DNA from: an uncultured Rhodospirillales bacterium
Lineage (GTDB): Bacteria > Pseudomonadota > Alphaproteobacteria > Azospirillales > Azospirillaceae
NCBI GenBank assembly: GCA_903927615.1
Contig: CAIYNU010000006.1
Location: 1-64,000 of the forward strand
DNA length: 64,000 nucleotides
Direction: 5' to 3'
The notes beneath the pieces are model-generated. The model did no database searches and was not told the origin of the DNA. It saw only the letters and a program-made list of their open reading frames with translations. Both the position numbers and the translations under genes were made by a program. Numbering within the stretch: position 1 is the first letter of the stretch; each line of letters starts with the position of its first letter. This document shows positions 51,594-60,367 of the stretch, piece after piece.

Positions 51594-51817
51594 GGCGAGT
51601 CCCCACATAGGAAAAAACACAACAATAATATATGTAGTGGCTGTGTTGCAGGGAGGAAAAATGGCGAAATGCTGATGTTGGCAGAAAGAAACCACAGGAC
51701 TGTGACATATAAGTAACACGATCGGACAAGGCAGCATGCCTGGGCGGGGGCATTTTTGGCCTAAGTCATTGATGTAAACTTTTCCGTCACAAATCAGGCG
51801 GCATTAAACGCGGAATT
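51594..51817. other. AT-rich intergenic stretch
   Basis: Upstream region of the small lipoprotein gene, up to the IS remnant end. No gene or clear promoter is recognised. A GCCTGGGCGGGGGC GC-rich patch marks a possible junction near 51740. Confidence 0.3.
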
Positions 51818-52263
51818 GGGTCGTGCGGCTGGAAAGAACAGAAAACCATCATAAGAAAATAATCTTTTATTATCAGTAGGCTCAGTTAGCGTAGATTAGG
51901 CACGACTATCTATGCGGGTAGAGCCAAAGCGGCGTTTAGGCAGGATTGGGGAGTTGGAGATTTTGGTAACGCTGAAATATGGAACCAACGGACGTAGTTG
52001 GGTAGATACTTCGATGCCACGCCTCTGAAGTGCCGGATGAAACCTTTGAGCCCTTCATGGCGGCTATTGACAGTCTGGATATGGAGATCGCCCCGCACCC
52101 TCTCGCCGGCAGACCGGTTGAGGTCTTCATGGTTGATGCCGAGTTCTCTGGCAACCTTGGGATAATAGGTCCCACCATCGGTGACCAGCAGGGCATCTTT
52201 GGCGATGGAGCCCCGGCCCACCCTGACTGCCTTGCACCGGGCGGTGGGGCTCGAACAAGGGGT
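51818..52263. mobile_element. IS1595-type insertion sequence remnant
   Basis: One terminal repeat begins at 51818 (GGGTCGTGCGGCTG then GGAAAGAACAGAAAACC) and lies about 50 bases from the end of a transposase fragment on the minus strand. The opposite end is missing: at about 52264 the sequence changes to an inverted piece of repeat family B. The element is therefore truncated and immobile. Confidence 0.65.
51910..52263 (-). pseudogene. C-terminal fragment of an IS1595-family (ISXO2-like) transposase
   Basis: The fragment contains ALLVTDGGTYYPKVARELGI, RSAGERVRGDLHIQTVNSRH and FRGVASKYLPNYVRWFH, which correspond to the second acidic residue and the C-terminal part of the DDE/N domain. The zinc-ribbon N-terminus and first catalytic Asp are absent. 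The open frame runs on to 52302 only because it passes into repeat DNA. Confidence 0.75.
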
Positions 52264-52302
52264 GTCGGCAGAGCCCACACGGTCGTTTTGGTTCAAACGC
52301 AT

Positions 52303-53274
52303 TCACCGGCTATATTTCGACTGCTCCATGTCGAACTGGATAGCCAGCATCCGGCGCAACAGCAGCGCCGGGCGCTCCAGCGGGTCGGGGCCAAAGGGCG
52401 CGGCGGGCAGAGCGATGCCGGCCAGGGCGGCGGCCAGGCAGCGATTCAGATGCGCCTCGAAGGGAGGCGGCAGGCAGCCCAGCTCCGGGTCGGGGTCCAT
52501 GTCGTAGAAGACGGGACCGTCGGGGCCATCGATCACCAGGGCCATGGCCCAACGCAAGCCCAGGGTGGTGACGGCCCGGCCGATGGTCTCGAGAACCGCC
52601 GGCGACAGATCGGTGACGGGGATCATGGTCTCCAGCCGCTCCACCCCCTCGCGGTTGGGGGGGGCGGTTGCCAGCACCAGCGCCACCTGACCATCCAACA
52701 CATAGACCCGCAGCAACGGCCCCGGCATCACCGCCGCCAGCAGCACCGGCGGCTTTCCCAACCCGACCAGATGCCGGCGTTGCCGATCCTGGAACCATTG
52801 CCAGGCCGCCCGGCCGGTCACCGGCCGCCAGACCACCCCATCGTACCGGCCCTGGAACGCCGCCACCGTGTCGTCATCGTTCCCGGTCAAGAGCGGCGGC
52901 ACGGCAAAGCCGGCCCGGGCCAGCCGGTCAAGCGGCCCCGGCCGGTCAAACGCCGCCAACTCGGCCGATACCGGATTATAGAGCCGCGGGCCGCCCAGTT
53001 GCTCCAGGCGCGCCCACACGCTGTAGAGAAAGCTGTACGATTGCTGCCGGATCACCGCCCCGGCTTGCCACAGCGACCAGTCGCACACCGGATCGGCCGG
53101 CGGCAGCACCGGATCCTCGTAACGAAAGCCATGGACATACAGGGCGTCAAGCTGCTCCAGGCGCGTCCCGTTCCACGATACGCCTTCGGCATCCAGAGTC
53201 ACCCGTTGCCCCGGCTCCAGCCACACCGCATCCGGCACCGGCAGATGCCGGGTTCCAAAGATCCCTATGGCCAT
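52303..53274 (-). CDS. ATP-grasp-like protein
   Basis: A 323-residue protein that resembles the RimK/glutathione synthetase-type ATP-grasp fold. It has an N-terminal pre-ATP-grasp-like half (MAIGIFGTRHLPVPDAVWLE) and a central RLARAGFAVPPLL followed by YDGVVWRPVTGRAAWQWF. The metal-binding loop near the C-terminus reads PVFYDMDPDPELGCLP. Several usual ATP-grasp glycines and lysines are not obvious, so it may be divergent or inactive. It lies downstream of three TolC-family genes on the same strand, separated by a repeat B copy. Substrate unknown. Confidence 0.5.
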   Translation of the reverse strand: MAIGIFGTRHLPVPDAVWLEPGQRVTLDAEGVSWNGTRLEQLDALYVHGFRYEDPVLPPADPVCDWSLWQAGAVIRQQSYSFLYSVWARLEQLGGPRLYNPVSAELAAFDRPGPLDRLARAGFAVPPLLTGNDDDTVAAFQGRYDGVVWRPVTGRAAWQWFQDRQRRHLVGLGKPPVLLAAVMPGPLLRVYVLDGQVALVLATAPPNREGVERLETMIPVTDLSPAVLETIGRAVTTLGLRWAMALVIDGPDGPVFYDMDPDPELGCLPPPFEAHLNRCLAAALAGIALPAAPFGPDPLERPALLLRRMLAIQFDMEQSKYSR

Positions 53275-53353
53275 GATCGCTCCACAACAACCCGGTTCCG
53301 GGGGAAAAGAAGCCCCATCGGCACCAGGATAGACCGGGCCTTTGACGGTTGTC

Positions 53354-53406
53354 GATTTTGTGGACTCTGCCCACACCCGCACAGGGCCGGTCGGCCCTTT
53401 GAACCC
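53354..53406. repeat. Palindromic repeat family B, copy 3
   Basis: Same core as copies 1 and 2 with a few changes (TGGACTCTGCCCACACCCGC). It continues to about 53470 with the GAGACCCGCCTCCTGGTGGG part also present after copy 1. It separates the third TolC gene from the ATP-grasp-like gene. Confidence 0.8.
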
Positions 53407-53483
53407 GTAACGTTATAAGATCAAGGAGACCCGCCTCCTGGTGGGGGCTGGGCAAAGCCCGGCCCCCCCCCGGGGGCCTGACC

Positions 53484-55619
53484 CTACTGCTTTTTCTCCG
53501 CCGTCTGCGCCCCGAAATACTTCAGAACCCCGGCATCGGCCAGCAAGGTCAGGCGGCGCTGGTCCAGGGCCGAAGATGCCACCTGGCCGGGCAGAACATT
53601 GGCGATGGTTCCCTGAGCGTACAACAGGGCGGCCTCGGCCTCGCGATTGCTAATCCTGGCCCCGATCCAAGCCTGTTCGGCACTGATCCGGTTGCGCAAG
53701 GCCTGGATGATCTGATCGTTCCCGACCAGACCGGCCTCCAACTGGCGAACCAGACTGTCGTAGGCCGCCACCCGCAGCTTGGTTTCCTGGGCGGCATGGA
53801 CCACCTGGGCCCGCGCCCCCTGCACGTTCGCCAGATCGGTCGCGATCTCCTGCCGGACCTGGGTGTCGGTCTGGTGGATCACGATCCCCTGGTCTTCGGT
53901 GGACAGCCGGGCAATATCGACCGCGGCATTGGCCCCCCGGTTCAGCCAGGGATAGGCATAGACCAGCGAATAGTTCTGACTGAAATTGTCCGGGCTGGTC
54001 AGGCTGATCTGGCTCTGCACCGGATTGGAATAGCCGTAGAGCGAGCCATTTTCGCTGGCAACCCCGGTGGCAGTGAACTGGATATCGGGCCGGGCCTGGT
54101 TCTGGGCCAGTTTCAACGCCACGTCGGCACTCTGGCCGCTGAGATTGGCAATGAAGAAGGCCGGACGGTTGAGGTGCGCGGTGCTCAAAGCCCCGTCAAA
54201 GGTCACGGCCAGCCTGGTGTCCAGATCACGCGCATAACCGTAGGGCAGATAGATCACCGATCCGGTGCGGGCATCGGGATCCCCGATCAACTGGGCCAAC
54301 GCCACCGACGCCGAAAGATAAGCCTGCAATTGCTGCTCGACCGCGATCGCGGCCCGGGACACCTCCGCCTTGACCTGCGCTTCCTCGTAGCGCGTGATCA
54401 TGCCGGGGTTCTGCTGGATGATCCGGTCCTGCCGTTCCTTGAGCTGAACGGCCAACTGCTGATTCTCGACCGTCGAGCCGAGAATCTCCAATTGCCGCAC
54501 CAGCTCGAAATAGGCAACGTCAATAGCCTCCAGAATCTGATTGTTCAGATCCTTCACGTTCCAGTCGGTCTGCTGGCGGGCAATCGCGGCGTTGCGGATC
54601 GCCGCGTGGTCCGGGTTGTCCTCGCCGAAGCCCTTGCCGAACGGCACCGGGGTATTGAGGGTCGCGGTCAGGCTCGAGGAAAACTGGCCATCCTGCCAGT
54701 AGTGCGTGGCATCGTAATAGATTCTCTGCTGGATGGTCTGATCCGTCACCTGCACCGAACCACCCCAGGGCAGCTCTTGGGTCAAGCCCACCTGCACCGA
54801 CACCTGCTGGATCGGATGGCCGCTGTTGATCGTATTGTTGGCGACGATTTCAGCCTGGGTCGGATCGGTGATCAGGTTCTCATAGAACTCCATCGCCCGA
54901 ACCGCGGCCGTGCCGGTGTCATTACAGGGATTGAAGGGCAGACCGCAAAAATTCCACCGCCGCTTGACGGCGTTTTGTATTGCTGTCGGGTTACCCGGCG
55001 GCTTGCTCAGGTTATTGAGCGGATCCTCGAAATTGCCGGACGCATCCTTGTCGAAGGGGGTCACCCCGCCCCCGTTAGGCTGGCCGGTCGTTGGATCAAA
55101 CGTCGTGCCGATATATTCACCGCCGGGCCCCGAGATGCTGATCTGCAACGTCTTGGGCACGACGAGTCCAAGCTTTTCGCGCAGATAGCTGGCCTGACGG
55201 TCATAGCCCAGCGACAGGTCGACCACCGGATCGAACACCGCCTCGGCTTCGCGGACCAGGGTCTGCGCAATATCCGATTGCTGCCGGCCGATGGCCAGCG
55301 GCAGGTTGGTGGTCAGGCCCTTGAGCACGGCATCACGACGGTTGATCGGCTGGATGGCCCGGGAGGCAACATCGCTGCGGCCGATCTTGCGCGTGGCCAG
55401 CAGGCTGCCGACCAGCGCCCGTGCCCGTTTCTGGTCATCCAGCGCGGGCTTCGCAGTCAACTGGTCCTCGACCACCACCGCCACCGCCGCGGCGTGCTGT
55501 TTGAGGGCGGCAGCGTCGAGTCCGGCTCCGGCGGCGGCGCCCGCCGGCAGCAACGCCGCCAGCGACAGGCTTGCCGCGACCGAGGCGGTGCGCAACAGGG
55601 CTTTGCGGTCGGCAGTCAT
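53484..55619 (-). CDS. TolC-family outer membrane efflux protein (third of three)
   Basis: About 711 residues, long for TolC (usually 430-500). A signal sequence (TASVAASLSLAALLPAGAAA) is followed by TolC helices: REAEAVFDPVVDLSLGYDRQ, LEAIDVAYFELVRQLEILGS, and C-terminally VRQLEAGLVGNDQIIQALRN and AEAALLYAQGTIANVLPG. Such proteins trimerise into an outer-membrane and periplasmic tunnel. Inserted low-conservation segments between the helices explain the length. The ATG at 55619 (or GTG at 55622) overlaps the stop of the second TolC gene. No membrane-fusion or pump gene is adjacent. Confidence 0.85.
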   Translation of the reverse strand: MTADRKALLRTASVAASLSLAALLPAGAAAGAGLDAAALKQHAAAVAVVVEDQLTAKPALDDQKRARALVGSLLATRKIGRSDVASRAIQPINRRDAVLKGLTTNLPLAIGRQQSDIAQTLVREAEAVFDPVVDLSLGYDRQASYLREKLGLVVPKTLQISISGPGGEYIGTTFDPTTGQPNGGGVTPFDKDASGNFEDPLNNLSKPPGNPTAIQNAVKRRWNFCGLPFNPCNDTGTAAVRAMEFYENLITDPTQAEIVANNTINSGHPIQQVSVQVGLTQELPWGGSVQVTDQTIQQRIYYDATHYWQDGQFSSSLTATLNTPVPFGKGFGEDNPDHAAIRNAAIARQQTDWNVKDLNNQILEAIDVAYFELVRQLEILGSTVENQQLAVQLKERQDRIIQQNPGMITRYEEAQVKAEVSRAAIAVEQQLQAYLSASVALAQLIGDPDARTGSVIYLPYGYARDLDTRLAVTFDGALSTAHLNRPAFFIANLSGQSADVALKLAQNQARPDIQFTATGVASENGSLYGYSNPVQSQISLTSPDNFSQNYSLVYAYPWLNRGANAAVDIARLSTEDQGIVIHQTDTQVRQEIATDLANVQGARAQVVHAAQETKLRVAAYDSLVRQLEAGLVGNDQIIQALRNRISAEQAWIGARISNREAEAALLYAQGTIANVLPGQVASSALDQRRLTLLADAGVLKYFGAQTAEKKQ

Positions 55620-57727
55620 CACAGCGGACCTCCGAAGTGTTTAAGGGCGCCCGAGTCACGCAACAGGGCAAGTCGCTCGCGATCAAGGCCGGTCTGGGCG
55701 GTCAGGTCACCATAACGCTCGGCCAGCGCCCCCACCGAAGCGAGCAGAGCCGATTCGGCGATGCGCTGCTGGACCTCGGCCTGCACCAACGCGGTCCGCG
55801 CCGAAAGCACCGTGGACAGGCGCGAGAGGGCCTCGTAGGCCGCCACCAAGCCCTGATCCTGCTGTTCCAACGCCAGATCATAGACTTTCTGGGCGTTCTG
55901 GACGTTCAGTTTGGCGATCCGAACCTGCTCGCGGGCCGACGCCAGCGATCCCCGTGCCGTTTCGAAGCTTTCCCGGGTGGTCAACTCCACCTCGTGCAGT
56001 GCTATGGCCTGCTGGTTGAGGTTGTGCTCGGCCTGGGTCAGAGCCGCCTCGGCGGCGCGGTTGCCGATGGGGAGTTGATAGAGCAAGCCGACGGTCGCGG
56101 TGAACTGGTCTTGGGTCATAAATGACTTGTAGAGCGACGCGCCAAGGCTGCTGTACCCATAGCTGCAGCACTCGGCCGCCGACACGTTGGCAGTCAGCGC
56201 CAGATTGGGCCGGGTCTGGGTCTCGGCCTCGCCGCGTCTCAGGCTGGCGATGCGCACCGCCACCGCCTGGCGCTGGTAGCTGGGGTTATTCAGCACCCGG
56301 TCGGCCTCAAGAATGTCGGTGGCCGGCCGTTTGAGCAGCGTCAGGTCGCCGATCGGCAGCAACAGGGCATCGTCCTTGCGATCCAGCAACTGGCGCATCG
56401 CCTCGGACGTGCTGATGTAGCTGGCGAACAGTTGCTGCTGGGTCGTCCGGATGTTTGAAATCTGAGCATCGGCCTGGGCACGGTCGCTTTCGGTCACGAA
56501 GCCCTGTTCGAAGAGCTTCTGGATGCGGCCGCGCTGTTGCTCGGCGGCCTGAAGCGACTGGTTCGCCACCTCCAGGCTATTGATCGTGCCCACCAGTTGC
56601 CAGTAGAGCGTGTCAACCGAAAGAAGCGTGCTATTGATCACGCTGCGCACACTGAATTCGGCCGCATCGATATTTTGGCGGGCGACATCGACACTCACGT
56701 CGGCGATCGAGTTCGGACCGAAATTCTTGGTGTAGGGCAAGGGCAGCGCCGCGCCCACCGCAATGGTGGTAAAATAAGGCCGATGGTAGTTGCCGTAAGT
56801 CTCGGGCAAGCCGTTAAGCGTATTCAACGGAAAATAGGTCCCCCGGCGTGTGGTGGACAGACTGAGATTGAGGCTCGGCCCCCACGGCAACTGTTGCAGG
56901 ACCTCGGCCGTGCCGGTATAGACCTGCTGGTCAAACGGCGCGGTGGGTGAAGGCGTGTTGGCCTGGACCGTTTCGACCTGATAACCGGTTCGGTCGTGGT
57001 TGTACTGCAACGCCAGGACCGGCGAGGCACCCGCGGCCGGTGACGGCACAAAGGTATGGACGTAGCAGCCGTTGACCCCCGGGGTTTGGGTCAGCAACGC
57101 CGCCCAAGGGGTGCACCGGAACACGCCCTTGCTGTCCACGCCCCCCACCGGCACGAATTCGGAGGTGGAGTATTTCTCGGCCCGCTCCTTTCGCGTGGCC
57201 TGGCCGGTCAGCGTCGCATTCCCGATGGCAACGAACACCGGATCGAACACCGCCTGGGCCTCGATCAACGCCCGTTCGGCGACGGCCTTGGCCAGGCCGC
57301 TGCGTTGGATGTTCAGGTTCTTGTGCAAGGCATCCAACGCCGCCTCGCGCAACGCCAGTTCGGCGGTCGCCGTCGGCGCGTAAAGCAAAGTGGTGCCAAG
57401 CGACTTGCGGGTGTTCGCCACGACCGTATTGCGCGCCCGCTCCTGAGTCAGGCTCGAGGCATCGAGCACGAACAGCTGGGGCGGCAGTTGGTAGCCGAGC
57501 GGCTGGCCGAGGCCGGTCGCCGGCACGGTCGCCGCCGCCATTTGGACCGGAACCGGCCCGGCCGCCCATTGGGCCGGAACCGGCCCTGTGGCCGGTTCGG
57601 CCCGGCCGGCGCCGCTGCCCAACAGCAACACCGTCCCCGCCAGGACTCCGGTGAGCCCCACGGCGGTCCGAAACCGCCGGCGGCGGAAACAGCCAATGCG
57701 GGGAGTCATCGCCGTGGGTTTTCTCAT
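55619..57727 (-). CDS. TolC-family outer membrane efflux protein (second of three)
   Basis: About 702 residues. The signal region FRTAVGLTGVLAGTVLLLGS ends near GRAEPA. TolC helices include ERALIEAQAVFDPVFVAIGN, VDTLYWQLVGTINSLEVANQ, LFEQGFVTESDRAQADAQIS and VYDLALEQQDQGLVAAYEAL. ATG at 57727 has a GGGAAGG upstream; an earlier in-frame start would overlap the first TolC gene. The C-terminus reads LRDSGALKHFGGPL; the third TolC has a related ending (LLADAGVLKYFGAQ), showing that they are paralogues. Confidence 0.85.
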   Translation of the reverse strand: MRKPTAMTPRIGCFRRRRFRTAVGLTGVLAGTVLLLGSGAGRAEPATGPVPAQWAAGPVPVQMAAATVPATGLGQPLGYQLPPQLFVLDASSLTQERARNTVVANTRKSLGTTLLYAPTATAELALREAALDALHKNLNIQRSGLAKAVAERALIEAQAVFDPVFVAIGNATLTGQATRKERAEKYSTSEFVPVGGVDSKGVFRCTPWAALLTQTPGVNGCYVHTFVPSPAAGASPVLALQYNHDRTGYQVETVQANTPSPTAPFDQQVYTGTAEVLQQLPWGPSLNLSLSTTRRGTYFPLNTLNGLPETYGNYHRPYFTTIAVGAALPLPYTKNFGPNSIADVSVDVARQNIDAAEFSVRSVINSTLLSVDTLYWQLVGTINSLEVANQSLQAAEQQRGRIQKLFEQGFVTESDRAQADAQISNIRTTQQQLFASYISTSEAMRQLLDRKDDALLLPIGDLTLLKRPATDILEADRVLNNPSYQRQAVAVRIASLRRGEAETQTRPNLALTANVSAAECCSYGYSSLGASLYKSFMTQDQFTATVGLLYQLPIGNRAAEAALTQAEHNLNQQAIALHEVELTTRESFETARGSLASAREQVRIAKLNVQNAQKVYDLALEQQDQGLVAAYEALSRLSTVLSARTALVQAEVQQRIAESALLASVGALAERYGDLTAQTGLDRERLALLRDSGALKHFGGPL

Positions 57728-57779
57728 CGCCCTTCCCTCACTGGACGCCTGCACGGAGCCGGCCGTGCGCCGGTCGAAG

Positions 57780-60059
57780 TCAGCGGACATAGTCCTGCTC
57801 CAGAGTCCCTTGGGCCGCCAACAGATTGACCTGCGCCTTGTGGAGATTGACCTCGGCGGTGATCAGGCCCAGCCGTGCCGACACCAGATCCTGGTACTTG
57901 TTCAAGACCTCGAACTCCGCCACAAAGCCCAACTCGCGCTGCTCACGGGCCCGATCATAGGCACACAGGGCCAGTTTGAGGTCGTCCCGGCTCTGGCCCA
58001 CCACCAGTTCCGCGGAACGGGCGGCCCCCAACGCCTGGTCAACGGCGTTGACCACCGTCTGACGGGCCAGGCGGGTGTTGTCGTAGGCCTGATGCTCCGC
58101 AACCCGCGCCCGATCCAGCGCGGCCCCGGTGGCATTCATGCCGATCGGCAGATGGTATTGCAGACCGATGAACAGGTTGGTGGTATCGGGCTTGTACAGA
58201 TGGATCAACGACTGTGCCAGGTTGACATAGCCGAAGGTCGCATTGTTCTGGCCCACCTGATAACTGGCCGACAGGCTGAGGTCCGGCAGATCCTGATTGG
58301 CGCTGTAGTCCAGGGTCAGCTTGCTGGCGGCGTAGCTTTCTTCCGCGATCTTGATGTCGGGATGGGCTTGCAGGGCCCGGTCATAAACGCCGTCCCGTGC
58401 GATCGTCACCGGTTGCCGGAGCAGCGCCTCGCCGTCGGCCGGCAACAGCAGGGCGCGTTGGTCGCCGGTGGTCAGCGTTCCCAGATGGCTGGAGGTCGCC
58501 AGCAATTGATTCCAGACCGACTCCTCCTGGGCATCAAGCGACGCCAGTTGAACGTCGATCTGGATCAGGTCGTAGCGGGTGGCGAGCCCGGCGTCGAACA
58601 GCCGTTTCTGGCTGGCCTGACGCTGGATCAACCCCTTGCGCAAGTCAAACAGGGTGCGGAGCGTCTGAACCGCCTGGACCAGATCCCAATAAGCGTCAAG
58701 CGCCTGGGCCAACGTGGCGTTGCGGGTTGATACGCTGGTCCATGCGGCACTCCGCTGTCCGGAGCGGGCGATCTGATAGCTATAGAAGTCCGGCGAACCC
58801 TCGTAGCCGGCATTCTTGGTGAACGGCACCGGCATGGTCAGCGAGAGGGCGGCCGAACTGGTCCAGAACAGCGTATTGCCCCAACCGTAAATGTCGTAGG
58901 TGGCGCCATCCTCAATGCCCGGTCTGGTATTGAAAGGCGCGGCGTTGGCGAAGAACAGCGGCCGATACCAAGTCGAGGAGATGCTGGCGGACAGGGTGCC
59001 GTTGAGCGCAAAGGGAGTCGTGGGCGACGGGGCCGCCGGCAGCGGCTCGGTGCCGGCCGGCGGCACCGGCTGGTCATTGACGGCGCCGCCCAGAATGAAG
59101 TTCCAACTGGCGCCGACGGCGCCAACCACGCTCGGGGTGGAATCGGTGGCGCTGGAAGCCTGCTCGATCTGCGTCGAGTACACGGCCGGCTGCTGAAACG
59201 GGCACCCTTGAATTTGCGGGTTCAACACGCTGCCCGCAACATTCACAGACCCGATGCACGTCTCTTGCGGATTTGTCGAGTTGGGGTCCACGTCACGCAG
59301 ACGGCCGATCGAATCATGGCGATCGTTGAAGTAGCTGTTGGAGTAGGACAGCGACGAGAAGAAGGTCGGATCGAACGCCGCATCGTTCTGAGTCACCAGC
59401 GCCTGAGCGATGGCGATGCTCTCTTTGGCCGATTGCAGGTCGAGATTCTGGCGGAGCACCAGATCGGCCAGCGCCCCTTGGGTCATTTCGCGCACCGGCA
59501 GTTCACGCAACCGCGCCCGGGCACCATCGGTGCCCGCCCGCAACCGATCCCGCAAAGCCCCCGGCTTCGAATTCGGCGACAGCTGCGTCTCGGGCACCGC
59601 CGGACAGGCCGCCGGAGCGGGCGCCACGGCAACCGAAGCCAGCCCGGCCGCACCGGGAGCGGCGACCGCCGGCGCGGGCTTGGCCGCACCGGGAGCGGTA
59701 ACCGCCGGCGCGGGCTTGGCCGCACCGGGAGCGGCGACCGCCGGAGCGGGCTTGGCCGCACCGGAAGCGGCGACCGCCGGCGCGGGCTTGGCCGCGCCGG
59801 GAGCGGTAACCGCCGGAGCGGGCTTTGGCACAGTGGGCGTGGCGACCGCCGGCGCGGGCGTCACCGCACCCGGACTGGTGACGGCCGGCGTGGCCGGGGC
59901 ATCCTCGGCGACGGCTGCGGCGTTCAGGCCAAACGACAGCAGAGTTCCGGCACAGACCGACGCCAGGGCCAACCGATAGCGTCGATCCCGTGACCGGCCT
60001 ACGGCCGGCGAGGGGGCCGTTCGAGAGACTTTCTGATGCATCATCGCGCGCTTCGTCAC
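57780..60059 (-). CDS. TolC-family outer membrane efflux protein (first of three) with Ala/Pro repeat
   Basis: About 759 residues. The signal sequence YRLALASVCAGTLLSFGLNA is followed by a roughly 80-residue Ala/Pro repeat with units like APGAAKPAPAVA, then TolC helices: ESIAIAQALVTQNDAAFDPT, ALDAYWDLVQAVQTLRTLFD, LFDAGLATRYDLIQIDVQLA and REQRELGFVAEFEVLNKYQD. GTG at 60059 is chosen because GGAGG lies eight bases upstream; ATGs at 60044 and 60080 are alternatives. The Ala/Pro part could span periplasm or peptidoglycan. First gene of the leftward triple-TolC operon, divergent from the FHA gene. Confidence 0.82.
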   Translation of the reverse strand: MTKRAMMHQKVSRTAPSPAVGRSRDRRYRLALASVCAGTLLSFGLNAAAVAEDAPATPAVTSPGAVTPAPAVATPTVPKPAPAVTAPGAAKPAPAVAASGAAKPAPAVAAPGAAKPAPAVTAPGAAKPAPAVAAPGAAGLASVAVAPAPAACPAVPETQLSPNSKPGALRDRLRAGTDGARARLRELPVREMTQGALADLVLRQNLDLQSAKESIAIAQALVTQNDAAFDPTFFSSLSYSNSYFNDRHDSIGRLRDVDPNSTNPQETCIGSVNVAGSVLNPQIQGCPFQQPAVYSTQIEQASSATDSTPSVVGAVGASWNFILGGAVNDQPVPPAGTEPLPAAPSPTTPFALNGTLSASISSTWYRPLFFANAAPFNTRPGIEDGATYDIYGWGNTLFWTSSAALSLTMPVPFTKNAGYEGSPDFYSYQIARSGQRSAAWTSVSTRNATLAQALDAYWDLVQAVQTLRTLFDLRKGLIQRQASQKRLFDAGLATRYDLIQIDVQLASLDAQEESVWNQLLATSSHLGTLTTGDQRALLLPADGEALLRQPVTIARDGVYDRALQAHPDIKIAEESYAASKLTLDYSANQDLPDLSLSASYQVGQNNATFGYVNLAQSLIHLYKPDTTNLFIGLQYHLPIGMNATGAALDRARVAEHQAYDNTRLARQTVVNAVDQALGAARSAELVVGQSRDDLKLALCAYDRAREQRELGFVAEFEVLNKYQDLVSARLGLITAEVNLHKAQVNLLAAQGTLEQDYVR
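59649..59875 (-). repeat. 36-bp coding tandem repeat in the first TolC gene
   Basis: About six units of 36 bases encode the 12-residue APGAAKPAPAVA motif and variants. Neighbouring units differ at few bases, which suggests recent expansion and likely copy-number variation. Confidence 0.75.
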
Positions 60060-60367
60060 CCCTCGTGCCTCCAGCCGCATATTTCGAACTATAACGCCTT
60101 GGTGCCATCCGGACTGCGAAACAACAACCTTTTCCAGCGGTGGTCAGTGGGCAAAACCCAAAATCACTCCGCTTCCTGTCCAATTGTGTCCGTTCGGCAA
60201 CGTAATCAGTAACGGTTGCCCGTGGGGGCGTCCTCCGGCATAGTGACCGGCAGCAGGGGGAGGCGACGCCTCACCGGAAGGTAGGACCGTGACCTTACTC
60301 TTGACGGGTTTATGGCCTGGCTACGGCCGCGCCAGACGGGACTGTGGCACGAATCGGTAGGACGACC
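60060..60367. promoter_or_regulatory. Divergent regulatory region between the TolC operon and the FHA gene
   Basis: 308 bases, less GC-rich than its neighbours. For the leftward TolC operon a -10-like TATAGT lies at 60088-60093 (reverse strand), giving a leader of about 20 bases, but no good -35 is seen. For the FHA gene TTGACG at about 60301 could be a -35 element without a clear -10. Both promoters are only candidates. Confidence 0.35.

Noticed and set aside
60345-60362. TGGCAC just before the FHA gene as a possible sigma-54 promoter
   Set aside because: There is no TTGC at the correct spacing and the start of transcription would fall at the start codon.
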